A stretch of 64,000 nucleotides of DNA from Botrytis cinerea B05.10. Taxonomy: Eukaryota; Ascomycota; Leotiomycetes; Helotiales; Sclerotiniaceae. The stretch's first letter is position 1. Each line of letters begins with the position of its first letter. The position numbers and the translations under genes are program-made. The DNA is taken from the NCBI RefSeq assembly GCF_000143535.2, contig NC_037323.1, forward strand, positions 1,364,001 to 1,428,000, read 5' to 3'. Positions 22,525 through 34,707 of the stretch are shown here, one piece after another. A model generated the notes under the pieces. That model searched no databases. It had not been told where the DNA came from and saw nothing but the letters and a program-made list of their open reading frames with translations.

Positions 22525-23370
22525 TCAGATGCAAGATACCTCGATCTCAGCCTCGACCTCATACTCCTCATCCCCATCCCCCTTCTTCGCCCCCATCCTA
22601 CAAATCGCCACTTTCTCAACCCGTACATCGCGCATCCATGTGAAATCAGCATACTTGGAAATGATATCCCGTGCATCAAACGTGAGACGTGCTTTGTGCT
22701 TTCCATGGCCCGAGGAACTTCCTCCTCTGCCTCTTCCTTGATTCCCACGTGCATTCCCGGTTCTTGTAGCTCTCGTGCCGGTGTCGGAATTCTGACGTAC
22801 GCCGCGAACGTAGATTGTATTGACAATCGTAGCGTGCAGTAATAAGCCTCGTCCTTTTTCTTCGGGAAGCATGAATCCGGCGGTGGTGAAGGTGTCTTTG
22901 AGGGATTGACAGAAGGTTTGGAGATGCGAGTGTGGATCCTGGGGCGAGGTGTAGAGAATGGATGTAGACCAGGGTTGGTGCATTGGGTGGAGGGAAGTGA
23001 GGGTTATGTTGGGGAGTTGGATTTCTCTTTTGTCTGTTTCTGTTTCTGTTTCCCTTTCTTCGGTCCCTTCTTGTGCTTTCCCTGTGGGTATCGAGGGGGA
23101 GGAGAATATCCCGTTTAAGATCGAAGTGGCGCCTTGAATCCGCTCGGGGCTTTCGAGACTCATGACCCCGATGGTGAGATGTAGGGTGGATAGCGGACGG
23201 ATGGCATCTTCGGGGATGGGAATCCGGTCGGGGTATTCTGTGGTGGGGGGCGTGGTGACGTCTTTTTTGAAGGTGTGGAGGGAGTGTTGGAGTTGGGCGT
23301 GCGAGGAGGTGGTGGTGAGGGGGATGCACAGGAAATGTGTTAAGCGGGGACGGGGGGGTTTAGGGGGCAT
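22525..23370 (-). CDS. AKAP7/ASCC1-type 2H phosphoesterase domain protein
   Basis: A single-exon frame of 281 aa. Two HxT motifs typical of the 2H phosphoesterase fold are present: LHLTIGVM (His about 64) and LLHATIVNT (His about 179), with the family pattern of an N-terminal THFLCIPL strand and a conserved core. Relatives include the AKAP7 NLS domain, which cleaves or binds small nucleotide phosphodiesters, and the C-terminal domain of ASCC1. An RG-rich insertion (RGNQGRGRGGSSSGHG, about residues 213-230) follows the second motif and could bind RNA. Both catalytic motifs look intact. The start ATG lies ten bases from a long homopolymer tract (see 23372-23405), so the transcription start needs support. 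Confidence 0.85.
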   Translation of the reverse strand: MPPKPPRPRLTHFLCIPLTTTSSHAQLQHSLHTFKKDVTTPPTTEYPDRIPIPEDAIRPLSTLHLTIGVMSLESPERIQGATSILNGIFSSPSIPTGKAQEGTEERETETETDKREIQLPNITLTSLHPMHQPWSTSILYTSPQDPHSHLQTFCQSLKDTFTTAGFMLPEEKGRGLLLHATIVNTIYVRGVRQNSDTGTRATRTGNARGNQGRGRGGSSSGHGKHKARLTFDARDIISKYADFTWMRDVRVEKVAICRMGAKKGDGDEEYEVEAEIEVSCI

Positions 23371-23371
23371 G

Positions 23372-23405
23372 TTTTTTTTTGGGGGGGGGGGGGGGGGGGG
23401 GGGGG
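23372..23405. repeat. T9-G25 homopolymer tract just upstream of the 2H phosphoesterase start
   Basis: Nine T followed by 25 uninterrupted G on the plus strand, that is C25-A9 reading into the minus-strand gene and ending one base before its ATG. Such a tract can form G-quadruplex or i-motif structures and is prone to length change and to assembly error. Confidence 0.9.
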
Positions 23406-23889
23406 AGCAGGAGCAGGAGCGGGAGAGGGAGAGATTAGATTTTGAATTCTCTTGGTTTGTCCTCTGTCCCGTAATCCATAAGTGTGGTTATGGAGATGGG
23501 AATGGGGACAGGAATGGGGACAGGAATGGGAAAAGGAATTGAAAAGATCGGATTTCCAAGATGCTGATTATGGTGGGAAATCTTGGCCGGGGTTGGATCG
23601 ACTTTGGTGTGGCATACTATGTATGTATCTGTGTAATAATATGTGATGCATGATAATAGGAACCCCGCAATCTCACATTCTTCACACATGTAGATAGATA
23701 TATACATATATACGCACATGAGTGCGCCACACACACAGTACTATTTCCAAGAATCCTTTTTCAAATCCGCACTCGATATTTTGGGGGGTTGAATGGGAAA
23801 TCGCATAGTTGTTTGAAGGTTACAACTTATTACCTATAACAATAACATGTTTTGAATTTGCTATAGAATTTCGACAGGATTGTATGTTA
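23406..23889. other. Upstream region of the phosphoesterase gene; GGAAT/GGGACA repeats
   Basis: Holds GGAGCAG and GGAATGGGGACA short repeats (23406-23540), then ordinary intergenic DNA up to the transposon relic. No gene seen. Confidence 0.4.
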
Positions 23890-23891
23890 TA

Positions 23892-25743
23892 ACATGTTTT
23901 ATCACCGAGTGGATCATATCACCGAATGGATCACTTTCACTTCAATTATTGATCTCTTATTTCAATATGCATTTTATTAATCAATTGAAATGTAATCGAA
24001 TAATAAAGAAGTTCGAATACTTTTAGCTATTGAAGTTATTCAAAAAGACAAAAAACTTAATATTCGAAAAACTACTAAGCTATATAATTTACTATATATA
24101 ATATTCAATTATAGAATGAATAGTTTTACTTTTCACGTTGAAATTCGAGTGAATTGTTATAATCTTATATAATTAAAAGAGGAAGTGATTATTCAATATA
24201 TACTTGATATAGATTCAAAAGGATTTCCATTTAAATTTAGAATAATGGAAGATATAATGAATCATATTTTTAAATCGAGAGGTACAAAGTGTATTGAAAA
24301 GCTTTGGATGTATCGATTTGTAAAACATCGAATCAAATTAAAGATGTGTTTTAGTTATATTTATAACTTTCAAAGGACTCTCTACAAAAATCCTAAACTT
24401 ATTAAGAAATAGTTTCGATTAGTTTTGAATATATAAGCGAAATATAATATTTTCGATTACGATTTCTACAATTTCGACGAAATAGGTTTTATAATAAATA
24501 TAATATGCTTCGGAATAATAATAATTAATACTAAACGAAATGGTAAAAACAAAGTAATATAATTAGGCAATAAAGAATAGACTATAGCGATTATATATAA
24601 TAATAGAGAGGGTAAAACTATACTCTCATTTTTAGTAATTCAAGGATAGGTCCATCTTTTCAATTGGTATATCGAAACTGATTTTTCTACGGATTAGGTT
24701 ATTAAATCTATATCTAATAAATAAATAAATAATGAAACGGGTTTAGAATGATTGAAACATTTCAATAAATATATTAAGAATCGAAGAAAAAGCAAATATC
24801 GAATATTGATATTAGATAGGCATGAAAGCTACAAATCAAAAGCTTTTTAAGTATACTATAAAAAGAACGATATTATATATTTATATTTACCACCGCATTC
24901 AAATTATCTAATTCAATTACTTGATATAAATTGTTTTAGTAATCTGAAATATTCATATAGTAATCAAATTGATGAATTTATCAAAGCATATATCAATCAT
25001 ATCTCGAAGGTTGAATTCTTTATAACTTTTAAAGCTGTATACAAAGAATCAATTACTTTTCAGAATATAAAATTAGGATTTCAAAAAACAGGTTTAATAT
25101 CATTTAGCCTTGAAGTTGTACTTTCGAAGTTAGATATTCGAATTTGTATACCTACCCCCCCCTTTTTCGATTTAAATCAATGGATCTTTCAAACCCCTTG
25201 CAATCCAATTGAAGCTCTTTCTCAATCAATATTAATTAAATCTCGAATAACTTGTTATCAATTAAGCTTTCCTACATCTATATTTGAAACTATATTAACT
25301 CTAGCTAAAAGTACAAAAAGATTAGCTTATAAGAATACATTTTTAAATGTAAAGATTCGTATACTTCGAACAGCAAATGAAGTATTAAGCAAACATCGAC
25401 ACACGAAAAAAACTCAATTACATCAAAAAGGAATACTTACTGGATAAAAGGTTTTTGATATATTATCTCAGTAAAAGATTGATATTCAGATTTAACACGA
25501 TAAGTATCAAAATAAGGGAAATCCTATTAAGGAAGTATCTTTTAATAGATGTTGTAATAAATATGGAAAATCAGATTATAATTCAAGAATTTATCAAAAC
25601 AATATAATAGATTCTAGATTATTAGATTCTTAATAATTTTAATTAATTGATTCAATTATTATTGAATAATATAAGTTTAAAATGGTAAATTGAGGTGAAA
25701 GTGATCTACTCGGTGATATGATCCACTCGGTGATAAAACATGT
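23892..25743 (+). mobile_element. RIP-degraded Fot1/pogo-like transposon relic
   Basis: A 1852-bp element flanked by TA on both sides (23890-23891 and 25744-25745). The 56-bp inverted repeats at 23892-23947 and 25688-25743 differ at about three positions, all C/T or A/G. Each carries two tandem 17-bp units beginning ATCACCGA. The inside is very AT-rich and encodes a broken transposase in plus orientation: ILDIDSKGFPFKFR and RFVKHRIKLK (CENP-B-type HTH), NFDEIGF (first Asp motif), ILILDRHESYKSKAF (second Asp motif) and LPPHSNYLIQLLDINCF (third), interrupted by several stops. The pattern of damage fits RIP. It is a different subfamily from the intact element at 13208. Confidence 0.9.
24179..25622 (+). 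pseudogene. Broken DDE transposase of the RIP-degraded Fot1-like element
   Basis: Coding similarity runs from about 24180 to 25620, with stops after KLIKK near 24412, in the tract around 24440-24660, after KAF near 24850 and near 25446. All three Asp motifs can still be read, so the gene was complete before mutation. Confidence 0.8.
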
Positions 25744-25745
25744 TA

Positions 25746-26818
25746 TATATATATATATATATATTTTTCTTTTCCGTCCCAGCCAGCGCGTGACGCAACA
25801 ACGCGCAATAACCAAAATCCGATAGCAAGCCTTCCCTTCCCTTCCCTTCCCTCCCACACCCACACCCACCACCCCAAGACAAAAACAAAAAACTTACACA
25901 CACTGCAGATCTCCCGTCAACCCCTCACTCATGAATAGATCGATCATCACAGGTGAGATTGATTATCCATCCACCCATCCATCCATATCCATCCATATCC
26001 ATCCATCCACACACACACACCTAGCGCTTAACACATACCGGTAATCCCATTGATTACCTACATCTACCCAGGAAATTAATGCATCCATCCATCCATCCAT
26101 CCATCCATCTTTCTGTCCCTCGTCGCATCTCATGCTTCCAGGCAGCAGAATAAGAACCTCTCATCGTCCTTCATTTTATCAATCCGAATGCAATTCTCTC
26201 CACCACGCGAATATCCATTTGTTTCGCTTTGCTCCGTGGGCAAGGTAGGTAGGAGGGTTCATTTCACTTCGGCATTTCCTTTTTTGATGGTTTGATTTGG
26301 GTTGGCTGGGTTGTTTGTTTTTATTTTGCTTTCCTTTGGAAGAGTCTCTTCTTCTTTTCTTGAAGAGATTGCATTTTCTGATATCTTATTTTCTCGAGGT
26401 TTGCTGAGAAGAAAAAGGGTATTTATTGGATTTGGTGTTGTTCTTTGCCTATCTATCTACCTACCTCCCAGGTATCCAATTCTCAATATGCCCTCTTCAT
26501 TTCTATCTCATCTGTTGCGAATTTACTAGCTTTCGGTCGAAAGAGAGAGAGAGATTGAAGTATCCCACTTACACTCATACTTACGCGATATACGGAGCTA
26601 CCTTTCCTCGCCATCTCAGCTCTCATACTGGCAGGCATCCATCTAGCTACCGATCTAGATATCTAATTGAAACTCCATGCGAAATATTTCCGTATTTGTA
26701 TAACACTGTACCTATTCGCGAGGTACACATAGTTTCATTCATCCGTTCATCATTTATCTATCCATCCATCCATCTATAAAAAAAAGGGTTCCGTCCTCTC
26801 CAACAACCCCCCGCAAAA
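25746..26818. other. Microsatellite-rich 5' region of the coiled-coil protein gene
   Basis: TA repeats (25745-25765), CCCTT and CCCACA repeats (25830-25870), several CATC/ATCC tracts (25965-26010, 26080-26108, 26757-26776) and CTAC/CTAT repeats (26450-26465). No coding sequence recognised; the 3' part is probably transcribed leader. Confidence 0.5.
26080..26108. repeat. (CATC)n microsatellite
   Basis: Seven tandem CATC units; similar tracts lie at 25965-26010 and 26757-26776. Confidence 0.85.
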
Positions 26819-28602
26819 ATGAGCGGCAGAGAAAAGAAACACGCGCCAAAACCCTCATCTTCTCGAATCGATCTTGCGCATTCGCTTGCGCATCGCGCTG
26901 CATCCCCTTCTATCTCTGTCTCTGGATCTGGATCCGGGACTAGGACTACAAACACAAACCCACCAAGCGGAGAATACGATTCCCCCCCTTCTACTTCTAC
27001 AACATCTCAATCGCAATTGCAATCGCAATCTTCCTTGGCAGAAATAACCGCACCACCACGCGTTCGACTCTCTCACCCCAATCCGCAATTGACCACACAT
27101 CCAGCCGCCGATCCTCAAAGACGTAACACTCCCAGCCCATCCACTCATTTCCATCCACATTCATATTCTCGATCGCGCTCACGCTCCAAAACACCCTCTC
27201 CCCACGGCCACGACTCCGAAAACGAAGACTATCTCCCCTACACCTCCACCTCTGCCTCCGAAGAAGAAGAAGAAGAAGAAGAAGAAGAAGAACCTCTCCC
27301 CCCCGAATCCCAAATCCACAATCTAACCACCACTCTCCTGCACACGCGCGAAACCCTCCATCTTCTGCAAACCGCCCATTCCACCCTCCACACCAATTAT
27401 CTCGCCACTGATTCCCAGCTGCGACTCCTCCGGTCCGCGCATACGAATTGTCCCAGTGCGGCAGAGGTACAGAGTCGTGTTGGAGCATTGATGTTGGATC
27501 GGGATGCGTTTCGCGAAGCGTATAATGATGCGATGGGAGAGATGAGGGGGAAGGATGAGGAGATTATGGCGTTGAGGGGACAGGTGAGGGGGTTGAAGGA
27601 GTGGGTGAGTAGTAGTGGGCGCGGTGGGGTGGGAGGGGAACAGGTCACGGATGAGGTGGTTGCGGAGAAGATGCAGTGGATTGGGAATGCGTTGCAGAAT
27701 TGGGTGATATCGAATTTTAGGAGGGGAAGAATTGGTAGGTTTGGAGCTTTATTTTGGCACAGCTATGTTGGAAGAAATTTCATGAGCGCTCGTTGGGCGC
27801 GATAATATGTGAACATTGTATTGTTATTGACAATGTGGTAGTAAGGTAAAGTGTTAAATTAAGCTGACTTGTAATAGATTTAGAAAAAGCTTCAGATGAA
27901 GTACGGCAACAGTTGGAGCAATGGGTACCCATGTATCAGCATCTAGCAACATCATCTAAAATTAACTTCATACAATCACTTGTGTCTAGTATATTAGTGT
28001 TTGAAATCTTCCAGGCATATTTTGTCGGTCTCCCAGAGCAACAAGCCATGGAAATCGCAAGAACGGAGATAACTTTGGGTTCTTATGGTGAGAAAAGCCA
28101 TTTGATTGTTCGTCGGAGTTTAAAGAGCTGATCGAGATGCAAAGGTCCCGAAGATGCAATGAACCAATGGCGATCCACAACGCTTGGGATTCTGTTGAAA
28201 GAAGCTCCTGAAAAGCTTAAATCAGAGACCACCGCTGTTGTCAATACCGTTGTTGCGCAACTCAATAGCTTGCTGGATCCGATATTTGATGTCCAAAGTA
28301 CTGAAGCTAGAGATCAGTCGCTGAGAACCATAATAAGTGCTGCTATTGATCTTTCACGATTATTGCGAGCTCAAAAGGCAGTCTTTAGCATAATGATGCC
28401 CATAATTGAAGAACATCAACAAACGATGTTTGACGAGGAGAGAATGGAAGATATTGGGGGAGAGGATGAAGATACTTTAAACGAGCGAGAAATCGGCTGC
28501 GTAACGTTTCCTGGAATCTTGAAAGCAGGGGATGAAAATGGAGAGCGAAACCATTTGGTGAATATCGTTACGAAGATGAAGGTGCTTTGCGCTCCTGATT
28601 GA
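26819..28602 (+). CDS. Conserved fungal coiled-coil protein of unknown function
   Basis: Exons 26819-27734, 27878-28087 and 28145-28602 give about 527 aa with consistent phases. The N-terminal 150 residues are disordered (Ser/Pro/Thr, an SRSRSRSK stretch, a run of eleven Glu from a GAA repeat). A coiled coil follows (about 160-285: IHNLTTTLLHTRETLHLLQT ... MRGKDEEIMALRGQVRGLKEW). The C-terminal half, starting at QWIGNALQNWVISNFRRGRI, is helical and better ordered and contains FQAYFVGLP and an acidic stretch. The WVISNFRR-type motif followed by a long helical region occurs in a family of fungal proteins of unknown function, by my memory. No enzyme motif is visible. The start ATG has context AAAAATGAG. 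Confidence 0.8.
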
Positions 28603-30941
28603 TAGCTGCTAAGGAAAAAGTAATATCTTTATGACCGATTGCACATGAAAGAATACCCACGGAAGAGGGTGGAGAACTAATCTCTGCTACGCCGCTATAT
28701 GACTCATGTCTTCATGCAACGGTTATGGAGAGTCTTGAGTGATAGGCTGGGCTATATCTTCAGATAATAAATCCCACAGATGTCTTGGAAGAGTTGTGAC
28801 AATTCCAGCAAACAAACATACATACATGTGCATGTATACGTGTACCCCAATATAGGATCGCACATGATACCAGATACCGTGATTAACCGTCGAAGATCTT
28901 CGTCTTCGCATGTAACCCAGTAATAACTCCACATTCCATCATATCTCGAATCCGAAAGCGGGGTTGATGAGGCTCTGTTGTTACTAGGCAATTTGCAGCT
29001 GTCGAAATCATTGGCAAGTGCGGGGTTGAAAAGCGAGCCATGCGAGGGTAACCAATTTTCAATGTATGTGCTTGGATTTTACCCACAACTTTACATATGG
29101 CGTATATGTTTGCGTCAACGTTTTGGATTTATGATTGACAATGATGTTGATACCGAATTTATGTGTTTGTTCCGAGAAGTGCACCAGGTCATCATCAATG
29201 TGGCTGCTGTCATTGTCTCTCGAAACCCCAATCGGGAGATTGCAGCACGCACTGCAGATGTCGTATTCTACCTCGAAAGGGAGTGCATTGCAAATAAATC
29301 TTGGCGATAACGTATGAACTCTATGCGCGTTCGTGTATCGGTGGTGGTAAGAAAGCCATGTCACAGCAGAAGTCTCTTGTATTTTGAGTCGAGGTAGAAG
29401 CTAGAAACTATGTTAGCATTAGACAGAACTCCTTCAACTCGGTTGGCTTTAGTGATGGGCAAATGACGAGGGTATGGAATAGTTGCCGTGGGAATATGGG
29501 TCAAAACCCATGCTCGCTTGACCGAGTATACATAAATGTCGAATCAGAATGTTGAGAATGCGCTGCCGTAGCTCGTTTGAAGTGATTGTGGTCTGATGAT
29601 CTTGCGTCTCTGGGAAATGATATCTTCTCACCTCCTCATTCGCATGATTTTTGTAGGAGTTGTGTCCATCCCATAATATGAATGCGCCATCAAGAGGCGG
29701 TGTGGGGTTGCGTGGGTGAAGTGGTCAATGGCTACCCTTTTCAAGAACCACTAGATTTCTAGGATCGTCGGGTAGCTACACGCAGCAAATACAAGAACTA
29801 TGCGTTGCATGCCATCGCATCGCATCGCATCGCTCCAGTAATCTAACTTCGCATGATCCATTTGTTGGGGTGAGAATTCGGAGTATGCGTGCACACGATT
29901 TTGCTTACAGGATCGATGTGTAACGATCCCGAGACCCATGGGATCCTTGTATGCGAGCGTGGAATGTAGGATGCGGATGTGTTGTAGCTTGGGATTGTGG
30001 ATGCTATGCGGTCGTGTTTGGGGCCGATGGAACCATCGCTCGTGAAGTGGCGAATGGGTGATGGGTTCGCTGGAAACGATTTGTTTCCTGTCCGTAAGAG
30101 TGCGTGGAAGAAAAGAAGCGGTTGACAGAAATCTCGGAAAGGGGAGAAGATTTCTCGGACAGAGTCTATGAAGTTTTGAGCCTCCCTGCTAGAGAGATAT
30201 GTAAGTGGGTGGGAGCAAGATTTTGACTTGCTTCTTTAATCCGTTGTGTCCCCTCTAACCATTGATTTTGCGGTGGTCAGCAGCTTGATCCAACATCATC
30301 CATATCTTACTTCTTTTCACAGTGACGAACGTTTTCAAATAAGATACGACACTGGCCCATCTGTGCTCGCAAAGCCTCGAACGATAAGAACAATACTTCG
30401 ATTGTCTGTTGGTTGTTGGTTGTTGATTGTTGATTGTTGATTCTTGCGCCAAAATCCGGGGAAGAAACGGAGCCAGAAAACTTCCACGCCGTTGGTTAGC
30501 CGCCTTATTAGAGCTTCTCTCGAGCTTGTTGAAGCCAATTTCCCCGCAAATATTGCGAAACATTATCTATCAACACCTAGCGTAATTGTCTCAAGGGATA
30601 ACTGCCCCTCGAAATAACTCGGCATCAGATCAGACTTTCATTTCCAGGTCAGTATTTGTTGGATTGCTATTTGGACATACAAAGTTACTCCCATCACTCT
30701 TGAATCTCGTCGTTGTCATCGTCTTGAGTCCTCAATTCTGACGCTCGTCATATAATTTAGGGGTCCATTCGTTTGTTCCCAGTGATCGACAAGCCTATTC
30801 TTATCTTATCGACGCTCCGCCTTTCCCTTCACTGTCAACCTTATCCATCAAATCCATCATTTATATTGCGGAACCTCGATCATTATCATCAAAGTGTGCA
30901 GCTGCAAAGCTTACCTCTTGATCTGCGAACGTCGGTATAAG
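28603..30941. other. Intergenic, no gene recognised
   Basis: About 2.3 kb of short frames only. There are small repeats: ATCGC at 29815-29832 and GTTGTTGATT near 30410-30440. The last 300 bases before 30942 look like a CT/CA-rich leader. Confidence 0.4.
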
Positions 30942-31802
30942 ATGGCAACGTACGATAATGCACGTATTGACCGCTTCCTCAATGACTCCGAAATCCCTTT
31001 CGCAGGTCTCCCCAGCACACATCGTACAAGCCATACTGATATAGCATCTCTTCCCCGACAATTCGCAAACCAAACGTACGATGCCTCAACATGCTCGACT
31101 TTCAGCCAAGATCCCGCATCAACAATATCGCCCTGTAGCGAAAACGACGAAAGTGTGTTTAGTATGCAGTCTCGAGGGTCATACACGACAGCTACCAGTC
31201 AACAATCGACACAATCCAATCCTGTAGCCGGGTGGAACCTCCCAATACCTCAAATCTCCCGAATCAACACTGCTATTGTCCTTCCGTGTGAATTCATATC
31301 GATAAATTGTGGAGTAACATTCCATCCAGATGATTTCGATGACTGGCTTACGCACAGCCTTACGCATTTCAGTGACCTTCCTCCTCCATCGAAATGCCTC
31401 TGCCTCTTCTGTGATAGAGAATTCGAAGACACCAACGATTCGCGTAGCAATTGGTTGGATAGAATGATGCATAGCCGTGGTCATTTCCTTGATGGAAAAA
31501 CAAACATTCGGCCAGACTTCTCGGTGATTGAATATATGCGGAAGAACAATCTGATGAATGAGGAGGATTACACTTTGGCTGGACAATATACCGAACGTCC
31601 ATCAGTAGCGAGTCTCGTACGAAAAGGGTTTGAGACACCTGAAGCAAAACTCAAGCGGGAAAGAGAGTCCAAACTTCCATGGGATTTGCAAAAGGAAGAA
31701 CGGCATCGCAAACGTTCAGGTCATGCACACAAAGGGAAAGAAAGGCAGAGGTCAACTTTTTCCAAAAAGCCAGTATCGATCGAGCATCCAGAATACACTT
31801 GA
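30942..31802 (+). CDS. C2H2-like zinc-binding fungal protein
   Basis: A single-exon frame of 286 aa. The N-terminal third is disordered and rich in Ser and Thr. From about residue 115 a Cys/His cluster appears: PCEFISINCGVTF, then WLTHSLTHF, then KCLCLFCDREF, then RMMHSRGHF, spaced as two C2H2-like fingers. It continues with PDFSVIEYM and YTERPSVASLV, motifs I associate with a fungal family usually annotated as C2H2 domain-containing. The C-terminus is strongly basic (RHRKRSGHAHKGKERQRS), a possible nuclear signal. DNA binding is not established. It is related in type, not in sequence detail, to the decayed gene at 2240-3989. Confidence 0.75.
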   Translation: MATYDNARIDRFLNDSEIPFAGLPSTHRTSHTDIASLPRQFANQTYDASTCSTFSQDPASTISPCSENDESVFSMQSRGSYTTATSQQSTQSNPVAGWNLPIPQISRINTAIVLPCEFISINCGVTFHPDDFDDWLTHSLTHFSDLPPPSKCLCLFCDREFEDTNDSRSNWLDRMMHSRGHFLDGKTNIRPDFSVIEYMRKNNLMNEEDYTLAGQYTERPSVASLVRKGFETPEAKLKRERESKLPWDLQKEERHRKRSGHAHKGKERQRSTFSKKPVSIEHPEYT

Positions 31803-34707
31803 ATTCTTTAGCTTGCCACTCTCGCAGAAGACCTGTCCTTCTGAACCCGAGGGAAATTTGGGAACCTATGCGACCTTATATTTACAATCTCGAACGGTGT
31901 GTGGCTATGCGGAGGGCAAATTTTGCCACTTATCTCTCCAGTTGTTTTGAATTCTCCGTACTCTGTGTTATTTAAATGCTCCCTCGCCGAATGAGTGAAT
32001 TTATATGCGGGCTCCCTCTTTGATGCAGGAACACAGGCCCTCCCCGTTCGCCTCTTCGACAGGGCGTATCTGCTCGTTGCCTAAGCACGGTAAACTTAAC
32101 CCAACAGGACACCGAGTGGGACCGACCAATAATCTTTTTTTGATTGCGCAACGTTAGGGTTTTATCGGGAGTTTTGTTTTGTCTCTTTTACGATTTTCGT
32201 ATTTCACGATGCTGGACCATGGTCGAAAAGAAAAGTCTCTTGAACGATTTCTATACCCGAACATGTTTTTCTGTTTGTTTGTTTGTTTGTTTGTTTCTCC
32301 GAGGTGCATTTGTTTATATGCAATACGTTTGGGATATGATGACGTAGAACGCTACTCATGAGTTATGTTAATGTCGTTATGAATAATTAGTACTTCACCA
32401 GCAATTTTTGTCCCTTGCCAATCGTGTATATATGGGTAGGGTTTTCCAAGCGTTCTTCGGTGTCTGTAAATGGTAAGGCATATTTTCAGGAAGATGGTTC
32501 GATCGGATGTCATCTTGTCATATACTAGGCAGATGATTGAGATATATTGAGCGCGTCCAGAAAATCGTGCATTCGGATACCCTACTTGGGACAGAATTCC
32601 AGCCACTCAACATATATATGCGTTGGAGTAGATTAGATCGTCAAATAACCATGCATGTGAGGTATTCTGGGAGAAGCTTATGCTGTAAGGCGAACATCGA
32701 CAGCCTTACGCACTATATTAGCGAGAAAGCCCTTGTCATCATGCCACCCGAAGTGGACATTTTGAAGCCGTCCTAATCTCCCAAATTATGAGCTCCCTAG
32801 CCATATTCAACTCTCACAAATGACAATAGTACTAAGTGATCTCGTGTCTAAAAATCATCAGAGCTCTACATTCGCTCTATATTCTCATTTTTGATAGCTG
32901 AAATAACACATATGTCTTTACAAAATACTACAGCGTTGCCTTCTTTGCCCGAGTCTAGCCTACATATCTAGGGTTTCAACTCAGCCACGAATTTAACCTT
33001 ATGCACATACTTCACACGTCAGACCTTCTAGAAGCACGTTGATCTTTTAAATTTTCATGGCGGTACCTTTCATCATGCAATGTAACATGAGGGTTTCTTC
33101 CAATCATACTCTTTGTCTTGACGATAGGGCTCTGAGTGTGTGTGTGGGTGTGTGGAGAATCATACACAGCCTCATTCGTTTACGTGTGCTCGGCGCTCGG
33201 TGAACTAATCAGGGGCGCGAAATTGGGTGAAGCGATGGAAGGTTGAATGGGTTTAGATGGGTTATGTTTCTTGTTGTTTACCTTTTTTATGTCAATAATT
33301 TTCACAATAAGCACATTTCATGTTGATCAATTCTCGTAGCTGTCGATGTGATAAAGTTTTATCTCGTGTGGTATTAGCTCTGGTAGTGTGGTATGTACTG
33401 TTTACAGAGAAGAGGAATAGTTGATATGTTGTTGATTGAATTCTAGGGAATACGTGGAATGATTGAGTGAAATGTATCATGTATGAGCTATTATCATACT
33501 CATAATAGGATTAAAGCGCGAAGACCATAGCGAGGGGAGAGAGGGGGAGGAGCTACTTGATATTTATTTGGACGTGGAGAGTTATCTCAACCCAGTCTCT
33601 CTTCTCTTATGCCTCTTTGTTATCTTTGCTTGCTGTGCATCTTCAACTGTGGATGCCCTAATTCTCTGTCGTTGTTCCGAAACCTACTTTTCTGAGAACA
33701 TCCCACTCCATAATATTTAAAAGTATCAAACGCTAAAACGACCCTACGATCGATACCGTTATCTTGCATTATACACCATTTCACCTCCAACTATTAAGCA
33801 ATACCATCATCCACATTCATATTCACATCATCATCTCTTCTTTCTTATATACTTGCTCCAACCAGCTCTAACATGTGTTCTATCCTAAAACTATTCCAAC
33901 TCCTCAGATCTATATTGATACGCCATTTTGCGCTCTTACTTGCACGCTGATGATCTGGCAGGTGGGCGATTCCGATAATTTGCTAGTCGGGAAATATATG
34001 TATGTGTTGTATTTTGTATGGACTGCAGAAATCTTTTCTGTATAAGTGAGTTTTCTGCTGGAAGTATAAGGTTACTCGCTGTGGATTAGTCAATCTGAGG
34101 TCAGGTTTCTGTGAGGTTTTATGGTGAGGGTTTCTCTGGCTGGAAAATCTCATTATATGACTAGCTCCGTATGGAGTGTTTGTAGATGCTTCGTGGGTTA
34201 TGTAACCAGATGAGTAGATTACCCACTCTGCAAGCTGATCATCGCTTAGAGTATATATAAGTTATTGACGATGGGTTTTTAGCTTGAAGACGATTGTTAT
34301 ATTCAGTATATCTAGTAGTCTAGATTGGTAGACTGAATAGGAGCTCTCTATGTTCAGAAGCTCTTCAATCTTTGAAGAGGATTCAGAGATAAAGAATTTG
34401 AATGAAGTGTTGTGGTGCTAGGTCAGATTGTAAAGACATGAGGATAAAGAGGGGGTTGGAAGGTAAAATTTACCGAGTGACGAAGGAGGAGCTGCAAAGG
34501 TTTGCGAAGAGTGTGTAACATGAAATATGGGTGCTTGGATTATATGTGAATATTCCTTATTTCCTTGTACAAACCGCTGTATCTTCACATTGGACTTCTG
34601 ACTTATAAATAATCCATGAATAGTTTATCTGTTCAGCAAAATCCACTCCAATACATGCCCAGCTTGCAGCAACGCTAAATATAATCACATGTTTCTTGTC
34701 ATCTGTC
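31803..34707. other. Intergenic, no gene recognised
   Basis: About 2.9 kb. A (TTTG)n microsatellite lies at 32270-32297 and a GT-rich tract at 33136-33155. Frames are short and without motifs. No repeat element recognised. Confidence 0.4.
32270..32297. repeat. (GTTT)n microsatellite
   Basis: Six tandem TTTG/GTTT units. Confidence 0.85.

Noticed and set aside
22676..23329. 217-codon minus-strand frame overlapping the 2H phosphoesterase
   Set aside because: His/Arg/Pro-rich shadow in another frame of the real gene.
26854..27488. Minus-strand frames over the coiled-coil gene
   Set aside because: Shadows of the plus-strand gene, rich in Arg/Gly/Trp as antisense of Ser/Pro codons.
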